Notes under the pieces: model-generated
The model's database searches: none
What the model was told of the DNA's origin: nothing
What the model saw: only the letters and a program-made list of their open reading frames with translations
In this document: piece by piece, positions 11,077-21,678 of the stretch
How the letters are laid out: every line of letters starts with the position of its first letter
Numbering within the stretch: the stretch's first letter is position 1
DNA from: Plenodomus lindquistii
Lineage: Eukaryota; Ascomycota; Dothideomycetes; Pleosporales; Leptosphaeriaceae
Assembly (NCBI GenBank): GCA_025504975.1
Contig: JANUWI010000005.1
Span: 310,001-374,000, forward strand
Length of the DNA: 64,000 bases
Direction: 5' to 3'
Translations under genes and position numbers: made by a program

Positions 11077-13496
11077 ATGGCTCGCTTTCTCAGTATCGTC
11101 GCGGGGCTCTCGCTGGCCACTGTCGCGTTGGCTTCGCCGCTCACTCCTCATTTGTATACACGTCAGAATGCTTCGAGCCCGTGTGCGCAAGTCGGTGCCG
11201 CCGTCGCTACGCAGAATATAACTGTTCCAACTGTACCGGCACAATTGGCATGGGATTGCATTCAATCGGTCCCCTTCAACCAGTCTGCCGCTCTTGCACT
11301 GGTCGACAGCCTTGTTCCATACATAAGGTGGCAATCTTCAACTGCATGGGTCAAGGATCCTCCAGCAGAGTATGTGGAGAAAATTCAAGAGCCCGTCGAT
11401 ATTTGGGGTGGATTGGACGCGATCAGAGAGAAGGTCAACGCTGGAGCTTACGAGAACGAATTCAATGTTTGTCAACACCACCTGAAAGGCGATAGCGATG
11501 CTGATTTGCAATAGTTCGGGATCGAGTTGTACTTCCTGTTCCAAAGCGTGCACGACGGTCATTTTGTTTACGTACCAGATGTTGTTGGCACCGTGTTCAA
11601 CTGGGCGAGACCTGTCCCGCTCGTTTCTGTCTCTGCAGATGGTCAAGAACTGCCAAAGCCATACGTCTACGCGGATGTGCTTTCCGAGACTCTGGGCGGT
11701 GTATCATTCACGCCCAGCCCAGTCTCCAAGATTGACGGCGAAGACGCAACAACCTTCCTGCAAAATTGGTCGCAGTATGGATCACTCCAGGATCGAGACG
11801 CCTTATACAACAGTGTGTTCTACGAGCTGGCTACAGTTTCTCTAGGTCCTGTAGGCTCCGGCATTGGTTCCTTTGCGGGATCTGGACGTGGAAGATGGGT
11901 ATGTGCCTGCAAAACTGCCAATCACCACATCTTTGATGTATTTGTCAACTAATAACAGCCCAGATTTACCCCGGGGCGACTACTGAGCTTGAGTTTGAAA
12001 ACGGTACCACCCGTACATACGAGAACTTTGCCAAGGTTCTTATTCCCTTCGATGGTATTACGGATGGCGAGAGTTTGTACCAAATCTGGTTCACCGGTAG
12101 TCAGACTACTGCGACCGAGGAGACTTCATCCAACTCCACGGCCACTGCGACGCCATCCGCAACCACTTCCGCTACTCCTGTTCCCACAATTCCTGCACCT
12201 GGATACCCACCGCCGGTCGTTCGTGAAGCTCACAACCTGATCGGAGGCTACTTCCTTGATGGCGAACAGTCAGATGTTGCAGTCCTCTCCGTACCCTCGT
12301 TCGTGGGTATTGACGCTCAGGAGGAATTCCAGGCCACCGCTGTGCAGTTCCTTGCCGCTGCCAAAGCTGCTGGCAAGAAGAAGCTGATTGTCGATGTCCA
12401 AGCTAACGGCGGAGGTACCATCCTTCTCGGTTATGACTTGTACAAGCTCCTCTTCCCCAACCTAATCGACCACGCAGCCAGCGACCGCTTCCGTGCCTTT
12501 GAGTCAACCGACATCCTTGGAACACAGTACTCTAAATACTCCGAGGCGTACCCTAGAGTGCCAGCAACACAAGAGTCAAACGAGACGCAGTGGAACGCAA
12601 ACGCCATCGTCTCCACTGTCTTCAACTACAGAACCAATCTGGACGAGAACACTGAAAATTTCACCAGCTGGGACGACATGTACGGCCCTGTCCACGAGAA
12701 GGGCGACAACTACACCAACCTCTTCCGCTGGAACCTGGAAGATCCCCTGATCGTCGAGAACTCGGGTGGTATCTGGATCCATGGCTACGGTCCGCTTGCT
12801 AATTATACCACCGCGCCCTTCGCCGTCGAAGATGTCGTCGTGGTAGCAGACGGCTACTGCGCCAGCACATGCACAATCTTCTCCGAGCTCATGCGCCAGC
12901 GCGCAGGCGTCAAGTACATTTCCCTCGGCGGCCGCCCCCGCGAGGGCATCACCCAAGCCGTCGGCGGTGTAAAAGGCACCAACAACTACGGCGGAGCCTT
13001 CATCCAGTACCAGGCTTACAACGCCATCGTATTCACAAACACGACGATTGAAGAATCCGAACAACTCAACAAGACCGAGCTGGGCCAGTACTTTGACGAA
13101 ACGCCGTACATTCGCTCGGCTATCAACTCGAGCCTTGGCATCAACTTCCGCGACGGCATCCGTGATGGCGACGAGACGAATACGCCACTGCAGTTTGTGT
13201 ATGAGCCGTCTGATTGCAGAATCTTGTACACGAAGGAGATGACGGTGGATGTTACCGCCATCTGGGAGGCTGTTGCCGAGACGGCGTGGGGAGGAAAGAA
13301 TCACTGTGTCGCTGGGAGTATTGGTGGCAATGCTACAACTGCGCATAAGAAGAGGGAGTTGACGCTTGAGGATCGTGCATTGAGTAAGAGGATGCAGCAG
13401 TGGAGAGGTGGGCTGCGTGTTGGTGATTATCCGTTGGATTTGAGGCCGCTTACATGGGAGAGGAGTGCGCATGCTAATGGTTACATGTGGACCTAG
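11077..13496 (+). CDS. Secreted peptidase S41 family protein (CPAF-like), 768 aa
   Basis: Exons are 11077-11466, 11515-11898 and 11964-13496; introns are 48 bp (GTTTGT donor, CTGAT branch) and 65 bp (GTATGT donor). A signal peptide occupies residues 1-19, with cleavage after ALA. The N-terminal half carries the FQSVHDGHF motif that marks the fungal CPAF-like, PDZ-containing branch of tail-specific proteases. A Thr/Ser/Pro-rich linker (residues ~297-325) separates it from the S41 core. The nucleophile Ser is expected in GYCASTCTIFSEL, followed by a conserved Gly-rich segment (ISLGGRPREG). Several NXT/S sequons fit secretion. Family members are serine endopeptidases acting outside the cell; the substrate here is unknown. 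The gene converges with the SSADH gene, with about 200 bp between stops. Confidence 0.88.
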
Positions 13497-13698
13497 GCGA
13501 ATGTATATACACTATTGAAGCAGAGGAACATTGGAATCGTATATGAGCATTTCACAAATGAGAAAAATGTTTCACTCCTCATCGTAATCCCCATCATGCA
13601 CACATGCGCATGAATCTTGCGAGTGATGAACCTGTCATTACTTCATACATGCGCTTTCATTTCATAATCTAAATTCCATCACGTCCCATGTCCCAACC

Positions 13699-15420
13699 CT
13701 AACTCCCCTGCAGCGCCTCCCCATTCCCACCCAACGTAACAGTCTTGGTAGTCACATACTCTTCCACCCCCAACATGCTGCCCTCCCTCCCAAAGCCGCT
13801 CTCTTTTACACCTCCGAACGGGGCCGCTACATCAGAAATCAGCCCCGTATTCACACCCACCATGCCCACCTCGAGCGCCTCCGCAACACGATACACACGC
13901 TGAACATCCCTACTGAAGAAGTATCCCGCGAGCCCCACATCCGCAGCATTAGCCAGCCTGACGACATCCGCCTCGGTGTCGAATTTAAACAACCCCGCGA
14001 CGGGCCCGAAAGTTTCGTCTTGCGCGAGTTGCATGTCCGCAGTCATATCGCGAATGACGGTGGGTTGATAAAAGTTGCCTCCCAAATCTGGCAATTTCTT
14101 GCCGCCTGTGAGAACCGTGGCGCCATTCTTCACCGCATCCTGCACATGCGAATCTACTTTGGACACTGCGCGGTCGTGGATCAAAGGGCCGTGTGTGTTG
14201 CCTTGTTCAAACCCATTGCCGACTTTGAACGCGTTTACTTTTTCTGTGAATTTTGTGGCAAAAGCGTCGTAGATGCCCGATTGAATGTAGAGACGATTAG
14301 CGCACACGCATGTCTGGCCCGAGGAGCGGAATTTCGAAGCAATGGCGCCGGTGACGGCGGTGTCGAGGTCTGCGTCGTCGAAGACGATGAAGGGGGCGTT
14401 GCCGCCGAGTTCAAAGGAGAGTTTTTTGAGTGTGGAGGAGGATTGCTTCATGAGGAGTTTGCCGACTCCCGTGCTGCCTGTGAAGGAGACTTTCTTGACA
14501 GTCTTGCTGGTCGTGATGGTCTCGCCTACTTCGGGGGTGTTTTCAAGGGCTGTGACAAAGTTGACAACGCCTTTGGGGATGCCGGCGCGGTGGGCAAGTT
14601 CGGCGAGGGCGGCGGCTGTGAAGGGGGTTTCGCCGGGGGATTTGGCGACGACGGTGCAGCCTGCTGCGAGCGCAGGTCCAATTTTGCGGGTGATCATTGC
14701 GGCGGGGAAGTTCCAGGGTGTAATCAGACCGCATACGCCTACGGGCTCTTTGATTGTGAAGACGCGGTTTCCTGCTACAGAGGCTGGGATGGTAGATCCA
14801 TATAGCCTAGGGGCTTCCTCTGCGAACCACTCGAAGAAGTTCGCGGCGTATGTGACTTCCCCCTTTGCATCGGCGATTGGCTTGCCGTTCTCCCATGTTA
14901 TCAGTTTGGCGAGGTCGTCGGCGTTGTCAACCATGAGTTGATACCATTTTCGCAGCATGCGCGAGCGCTCGCGACCGGTGAGTTTGCGGAAAGAAGGGAG
15001 GGCGGCGGAGGCGGCAGCGATGGCGGCTTCGGTGTCGGATCGATCCATCTCAGGCATCGTGCCTATGAGCTTGCCTGTTGCTGGGTCTGCTAGCAGTCAG
15101 AAGATAGCATACCATATTGTCAGAGATGTGATTGTACCGTGAACCTCGAAGGTCTTGCCCGACTTTGCGTCTATCCATTCTCCATTGACATATGTCTGAG
15201 TCTTGAACAAAGACTGGTCTTTCAGCTGGTTTGCAAAATCAGCGCTTCTACTCTCTTATCGTGCTGATGCTTCACAGTGCGATTGAGAGTAACATACTGT
15301 AGGAGCCATACTAGCGTACCCTCTTTGCGCAACAATACACGGTAACGTTCTTCTCTGGAACTTGCTCTGTACAACTCTCGATTTCGCAATAGCTCTTGTC
15401 GTCGCAGCAAAAGACCTCAT
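13699..15420 (-). CDS. Succinate-semialdehyde dehydrogenase, 532 aa
   Basis: Three exons: 15420-15298, 15225-15138 and 15086-13699; introns of 72 and 51 bp. The first exon encodes a 41-residue leader rich in Arg, Ser and Ala with almost no acidic residues (MRSFAATTRAIAKSRVV), a typical mitochondrial presequence. The rest is a full aldehyde dehydrogenase: NAD(P)-binding SFTGSTGVGK, general-base Glu in FELGG (about 296) and catalytic Cys in SSGQTCVCANR (about 330). This Cys context is characteristic of the SSADH branch (GabD/Uga2/ALDH5A1). The enzyme oxidises succinate semialdehyde to succinate, the last step of the GABA shunt, feeding the TCA cycle. Without exons 1-2 the frame appears to start at an internal Met (15057), which would lose the leader and the N-terminal strand. 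Confidence 0.92.
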
Positions 15421-16336
15421 ACTGCCTCGCCGTGTTCAATTCCAAGATTTATCTTATAGAAGGCCACACCACACACAAAGTCCTCGGCCTCGGGGATAAA
15501 TGCGGGGCGACTGAGAAAGATTGCTATCGATCGCGCTCGAGACGTCAAATCGGCTTGTCAATCGCTTGTCAAAGGTCCAGAATGCACACACGCGTTTAGA
15601 TGACGGACTTCTCAGCGGGAATAAAGTCGAGCCTATGACGTTGGAGGGGGGGGAGCTGTCGAGCTATGGCCACTTTGCGGGGTCGCTTCGGCAGTCTTCC
15701 TGTTCGGGTACTGCGGCGTTGGAGACGGCGATGGTGACGTTGGAGACAGTTGTAGGTTCTGGAGACAATGTTTTCGTGCGCAGTGTATACATATGTTGAC
15801 TCTGCGGCCTGGGAAGTATACCGACTATAAGAGACTGACATCCGTAGGAAAGGGTAGTAATGCATCGCGTTTACGGCGTCAAGAGCGTCTAGCAATCTCT
15901 ATATACCGAATGGGGTGGAGCTTGCAAAGAGTCTCAGAAGACCAGGAAGAAAGCGGTATGTGCGAACATGTTCTCTGATTCGTGAAAGCGGGTATCAAGA
16001 ACCTCAACACCAGAGAATATCAATAAAAGATCCCCAGTACCGCCTTAACACGTCAAGATGCTGGTCTTTGATGCCTGAGATTGAGTTGTGGCAGGGTCGG
16101 GACCTGATGACACATGTATATCCGCACGCGATGAGATCCATATGAATAAGTTGGACTAAGTGATATGTTGAAATGCGATGTATACAACGAGAGTCCTCCG
16201 TCCCACAGATGAACGCCGAGATATGCAAACTTCACCCTTTATACACACCCTGATCCTTGCCAAAAAGCTATGGACAAGCAAGTTTAAATCAAAAAGAATC
16301 GAAGACGAGCACATACACACTATACACATGGCGCCA
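15421..16336. other. Intergenic region upstream of SSADH, downstream of the ABC gene
   Basis: About 0.9 kb without a convincing gene. The right half is AT-richer, fitting the 3' flank of the ABC transporter gene; the left half should be the SSADH promoter. No repeat or RNA gene was recognised. Confidence 0.5.
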
Positions 16337-19300
16337 CTACCGCCTCTCCACAAGCAACAAGTGCATAGCGGCATACGCCAACACCACAAACGCGCTTCCA
16401 AAAACTGCAAGCCCTATACAATCCTTCCACAGCGCCGCAGTGTTGAAACCGAATGAGCTGAGGATAGCAGAGCCGGGGACTTCGATGTCAAGGCCGTATT
16501 TGTGGTCAATGAGGGAGAGGTATTTGACTTCATTGACGATGAGGCCTTCGAAGGCGTAGTGGAAGATTGACAGCTGCCATTACCGTTAGTTGGAAATGAT
16601 TTTTCAACGCAGAATCTGGATGGAGATGGTGAACTTACAGACTGCAGCCACTTCGCAATAGCAGGGATACTCTCTTTATTCAAGAAGAAGCCCGAAAACA
16701 GCAGACTGAACAGCATGACCAACACGCCGATCAGGTTGGCCACACCAGAGTTGCGGAACACGATGCCGATGAAAAGGAAGATTGCGGCAGCGGCAAGGTT
16801 GAACAAAGTAAGGAAAAGCTCAAATTTGAGGAAGTTGGTCCATGCCGGGATGAGGCCGGTCATGGGGTACACGATGATACCCAAAATTAGCGGGGGCAAG
16901 AGGCGCAGCGGGATGATGTCGAAGAGAACCTTGGCCAAGAAGTACGAGGGTGGTGAGTAGTAGCCCTTGGCGCGTTCACGGGTGAAGAGCAGGCGTTCGG
17001 GAGCGAAGACAGTGAGGATCGTCAAACTGCTGAAGCCGAAGAGCGATAGGACGAACAAGAATAGACCGAGGCGATTCTGGAAACCCTTGATATCGTCTGT
17101 GAGACCGTAGAAGAGGAAGCCGAGGAAGACTGCCAACACGATGGCGATGGCGTAGTGGGTAAGCATGAGCATCGGGTTGCGGTACAAGTTGCGCCAGGTA
17201 CGTCTTGACAGAATCAAGAACTGCCCGAAGAATCCGACTTTGCGGAAGCCCTTCAATTTGCCAGCTGCCACAAAACCGTTGGGGTATGTGACTCCGTTGG
17301 TGCCGTTGGCTTGGTTCGCGCTTGCAATCTGACTCGCGATATCTTCGTGCAAGCTTGAAGCGATGTCGGAAGAGTTGTACGCATTGATAAGAATGTCCAG
17401 GTTTGTTCCGGTGCTACCGTTGGCAGGCGGCGGGTACTCATCAGGATCTTCTAGAATCTGAGGAGGTACACCACGCTGTTGACGAGTAAGTTTTAGCCAT
17501 TGAGCCTTGATGGCACCCCGACGATCATAAGGAGCCTCATCATCGGTTTTCGGTGACATGGTTCCATCGTTCTGGGTCGCAGTCTTCTTGCGCGTGAATA
17601 GCTCGCGCTCTTGTTGTTGCTTGATCGAGGTCCTTCGCTTGCCCTTTGGTCGTATGCTCGAGTTGCTAGGGCTGCCCGGCGCCTCCAGTTCGGAGGTGTT
17701 AATGCTAGGAATTGACTTGACAGCGATGGCGCTACTTGCGCTGGTGTGAAGACCGTCTCTGTTGAACATTGCACTGTCCTCGTCCATGGTCTGGCGGGCT
17801 GCGCTGGCGTGCATGGTGAGATCAACAATGTAGTCTGCAATGTTAAAACCAGGTGGGCAAGTGTATCCGATGTCGTCAAAGTAAGTCTGGCAGTTTTCGA
17901 ATGGTCCTGAGTAGACGGTCCTGCCCTTTGCGAGAAGGATGAGCTGGTCGAAGAGGGCGACGATGTTAGAGCGCGGCTGATGTATGGTGAAGACTACTGT
18001 ACGGTTGTAGTTCTTGACAAGGTTGACGAGGCATTCCACAACATTGAAGGCGTTGAAAGCATCCAGTCCACTAGTCGGCTCGTCCAAGAAGAGGATGCTA
18101 GGCGATGTTACGAGCTCACAGGCGATACCGACACGACGCTTCTCACCACCAGAGATGCCACGGCCGCTTTCCTCGGAACCGATCTTCTGATGGCGGATAT
18201 GGTAGATTCCGAGTTGGCGTTCGACGTCTTCGACCTTCTGCTCCTTTGAGGTGCGGCTCATCTCCTTAGGCAAACGAAGTAGGGCAGAGTCCAGGATAGT
18301 CTCGTGAACGGTCAAAGTGGGAAGGAGAGTATCTTCTTGATCAACAAATCCAATGACACCCCTGAACTCGTCATCCCTAATCTTCTCTCCGTTTAAGTAG
18401 AAGTCGCCACTTGTAGTACCGATCTTGTTCTTGCGTGCCAGTATATCCAGGAAGGTCGTTTTTCCAGCACCAGATGCGCCCATGATGGCCAGGAGCTCGC
18501 CAGGATGGACAGCACCAGAGATGCCAGTCAAAATCTGCTTTCCGTTGAGGTTGTATGCGACGTTTTCGAAAAGCAGGGCGGCGGGCTTGTGGTCGGCGAG
18601 CAACTTTGCGTTCTCATCTTCTTCGTCGTCTGAGAGATGGATAGCACCGTATCGCTGGGACTCATTGCGGTGTGTGAGATACCAGATAACCAGGATAACC
18701 GCAACAATAAACAGGGCGCAACCAGCAATGACTCCAGCAATCAGAGGTGTGTTGATCTTCTTGACTGGCCTCTCGTAGCCTGGGACCTCGGTCTGGTACA
18801 AGCATTCGCCAGTGTCGCACTGGAGGAAAATGCTCTCGTCTCCAAAGATGGACTGGATGAGGTCATTCATAGCGGGCTCAGAGAAGATACTTCCACTTTT
18901 TGCGCTGTCAACGGAAGCAATGGACCTGAACTCGGCGGGCCCCTTGATGCTTTCCTTGAGGAACTCGCCAATGTCCACCGAGCCGTCCTCTCCACAGAGC
19001 ATCCTATCCGGGACACATTCGCACTGGATATTCTCGCAGCGGTACTTTGTAATGTTGCGGTCGGACTCGGCGGTGAATTGGGACGTGCAGGTATCGAGTG
19101 CGCAGTAGAAGGATTCGCGTTGGGCGACCCAGACTAGACGTGTTAGCTAAGATTGAAGATGCGATCACCTGTCAAGACTTACACTGGAAGTTGCACTCTT
19201 CAGACTCGGCGTTGCAGGAGAAAGTAGCCTGGGGCTTCTTTTCCTTGAGCTGATCGAGGATCTTCCTGTTGGTAATGTCGCAGATCTGAAAGTTCTCCTT

Positions 19301-19744
19301 GACGAGTTGGCCGTCCTTGTAGCAGACGCCACCCTCGCCATCTGGCATCAGAGCATTACACGCGTTGTTGGTCTCGCAGACATTGCAGTTGATGCCCGAC
19401 CAGCCTTCTTTGCACTGGCACTCTGCCTCGCCCCCTCTAGGTGCGCGGTCTTTGCCATCTGCCAGCGAGCCGCACAGCGGTTCTGAGCAGTCGACGCCAC
19501 CGAAGCCCGGTGGGCAGTTACAGCGGCCATTGGCTTTGCTGCAGTCGGCGAACTGGTGACACGTGAAGTCATCGAGGTTGCAGTTGAAGCATGGGGGGCA
19601 TCCGTCTGGGCGATCGTCGTAGAGGGAGAAGAGCGAAGCTTGCGAGTCGGGCAGCGAGTAGTTTGCAAACGTCTGGTGAGCTGCAGACGTGCCTGTCAGC
19701 CTCAGGAGGCCAGCAAGCGACGCCGCCCAAGCTGTTTGGCGCAT
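16337..19744 (-). CDS. ADP1: ABCG-type ABC transporter with EGF-like ectodomain (Adp1-like), 1097 aa
   Basis: Three exons: 19744-19183, 19133-16639 and 16573-16337, with introns of 49 and 65 bp; the last intron must be removed to recover the C-terminal membrane helices. Residues 1-22 form a signal peptide. About residues 45-240 are a Cys-rich extracellular region with EGF-like repeats (GRCNCPPGFGGVDC, CQCKEGWSGINC). A membrane helix lies near 316-342. A nucleotide-binding domain follows, with Walker A GASGAGKTT (~406), signature ISGGEKRR (~515), Walker B ILFLDEPTSGLD and H-loop TIHQPRS. After a Ser/Lys-rich linker come six or so C-terminal helices. This order and size match yeast Adp1 (YCR011C, 1049 aa), whose substrate is not established. 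The gene is divergent from the aminotransferase gene at 20416. Confidence 0.92.
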
Positions 19745-20415
19745 CGTGCGATGGGGTGAGGCGCAACGCGACCGCTGCCTGGTAGACGTGGCGTCTGACC
19801 GCGTGATGATATAGCTGCTGCTCAGGAAGGAGCGACTGGTGACGCGCGAGCCTGGAAGCTCACCTCAGAGCTCGGGAAATGGCAGAGGGCAAGAGTGGGA
19901 GCGTGGTGGAGGTGGCCAGAGGAGCATGCGTGTGCGCATCAACGCCGGCCGGTGGTGCTATCGTCGGCCGCTGCTGGTCGTGATTCGTGGGGGCTGGGGG
20001 CTCCAACAGCGGCCAAGCTCCATGGCGGAACGCTAGACCGAGGCACACGCCATAGCATCCTCGCTGTTGCACCCAAGTCGTGGGACGGTCGAGGTACACG
20101 ATAGCTGACATGAGGTTGGACGCTGACCATGTCGTGCACACCGAGACGCACAATCATCGCTGCAGTAGCTCCACGAAGCTCCGAGACTGCAAGTCACCAC
20201 GGGCTGTCAGCACAGAACTCTAGACTGGGGACCCCTCCTGCACGCAGGTAGTCCGGCCCGCACCCATGGAACCATCGTTGAACGTCGGTGGCCATTGGAC
20301 GCGCCCTATGTCAGACTAGACTGTATACTCAATGGACAAACGGACGGAAATCCTGCCTTCCATACACAGCATACTCGAGTGGTTGAGATAATACACCCAG
20401 ACCAGCAGACACAAC
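19745..20415. promoter_or_regulatory. Shared divergent promoter, ABC transporter / aminotransferase
   Basis: This 671-bp region lies between two start codons facing away from each other. No coding signal or recognised operator was found. Co-regulation of the two genes is only a geometric inference. Confidence 0.4.
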
Positions 20416-21678
20416 ATGGTCAAAATCGATGAGTTTGCCGTCGAGGCAGTATGTACCCCGCATGACCCAACTACTCCAACGCCCAATCGCAAGGCTGACT
20501 TCATGCAGTGGATGGACGCATACGAGCACCACTGCAAATACAACATTGCAGAAACATGCTGTGCCTCCATCTCCATTGACCAACTGCGTGAGCTCTCCGA
20601 CGACAAGACCCACGACGTAATCGACACCTCCAAGATCCTCAATTACGGCGCCATACGCGGATCCGAAGAGCTGCGAAACAACCTCGCCCGTCTCTACTCG
20701 GCCAAAATCACCAACCCCTTACCCGCAGACAACATCCTCACCACAGCCGGAGCAATCCAAGCAAACTACCTCGCCGCCTACGCCCTTGTCGGCCCAGGAG
20801 ACCATGTCATCTGCCACTACCCAACCTACCAATCCCTCTACGAAGTCCCCAAGCAACTCGGCGCAGACGTCGACCTCTGGAAAGCCTCCCCAGACAACAA
20901 ATGGGCCCCCGCCATCGACGACCTCAAGACCCTCATCAAACCCACCACCAAACTCATCATCCTCAACAACCCCAACAACCCCACCGGCGCCATCCTCGGC
21001 AAAACCTTCCTCGAAGCAGTCATCGAAATAGCAAAAGAGCACTACATCACCATTCTCTGCGATGAAGTCTACCGGCCCCTCTTCCACTCCATCAGCCCCC
21101 TAGACAAAGACTTCCCCCCTTCCCTCCTATCAATGGGCTACGAAAACGTCGTAGTAACCGGCTCGCTCTCAAAAGCCTACTCGCTAGCCGGCATCCGCGT
21201 CGGCTGGCTCGCCTCACGCAGCAGCGCCATCATTGAGAGAATCGCTTCCGCACGACACTACACCACAATCTCCGTCTCGCAGCTCGACGAGCAAATCGCC
21301 GCTTTTGCACTCCATGCCTCCACCGTCCACGGCCTGCTCGCACGCAACATCCAACTTGCAAAAACGAATCTCGCACTACTCGAACGCTTCATCATCAAGA
21401 ATGAAGACGAGTGCGAGTGGGTGAGACCGGTAGCAGGGACTACTGCATTCGTTCGTTTCCACCGCGAGGGCAAACCCGTGGATTCGGTCGATTTTTGCAA
21501 AAAGTTGCTGGAGAAAACGGGGGTGCTGTTTGTTCCTGGGAGTCGGGCATTTGGAGACGAGTGGAAGGGTTATGTGAGGATTGGGTTTGTGAATCAGACG
21601 GATCTTGTCAAGGCCGGGTTGGATGAGGTTACCAAGTTTGTGAGGAAGAATCTGGATGATGTGGAGCTTGCTGAGTAA
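20416..21678 (+). CDS. Class I/II PLP-dependent aminotransferase, 400 aa
   Basis: Exon 1 (20416-20448) encodes 11 residues. A 60-bp intron (20449-20508; GTATGT donor, GGCTGAC branch, ATGCAG acceptor) is followed by exon 2 to 21678. The intron has no stop and is a multiple of three, so a naive frame would insert 20 false residues. Removing it joins FAVEA to WMDAYE, the usual N-terminus of this branch. The fold-type I core is complete: substrate/cofactor loop NNPNNPTG, Asp in LCDEVYRP, Schiff-base Lys in SLSKAYSLAG (about 233) and the C-terminal Arg in YVRIGF that binds the substrate carboxylate. The specific amino acid is not evident. No targeting signal is seen, so a cytosolic enzyme is likely. 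Confidence 0.88.
   Translation: MVKIDEFAVEAVCTPHDPTTPTPNRKADFMQWMDAYEHHCKYNIAETCCASISIDQLRELSDDKTHDVIDTSKILNYGAIRGSEELRNNLARLYSAKITNPLPADNILTTAGAIQANYLAAYALVGPGDHVICHYPTYQSLYEVPKQLGADVDLWKASPDNKWAPAIDDLKTLIKPTTKLIILNNPNNPTGAILGKTFLEAVIEIAKEHYITILCDEVYRPLFHSISPLDKDFPPSLLSMGYENVVVTGSLSKAYSLAGIRVGWLASRSSAIIERIASARHYTTISVSQLDEQIAAFALHASTVHGLLARNIQLAKTNLALLERFIIKNEDECEWVRPVAGTTAFVRFHREGKPVDSVDFCKKLLEKTGVLFVPGSRAFGDEWKGYVRIGFVNQTDLVKAGLDEVTKFVRKNLDDVELAE

Noticed and set aside
12576..13472. A 298-codon minus-strand frame
   Set aside because: Antisense shadow of the S41 protease core.
14020..14805. A 261-codon plus-strand frame
   Set aside because: Antisense to succinate-semialdehyde dehydrogenase; no splice or domain support.
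15057..15057. Internal Met as the SSADH start
   Set aside because: It would remove the leader and first strand; two upstream exons splice in frame with family-like sequence.
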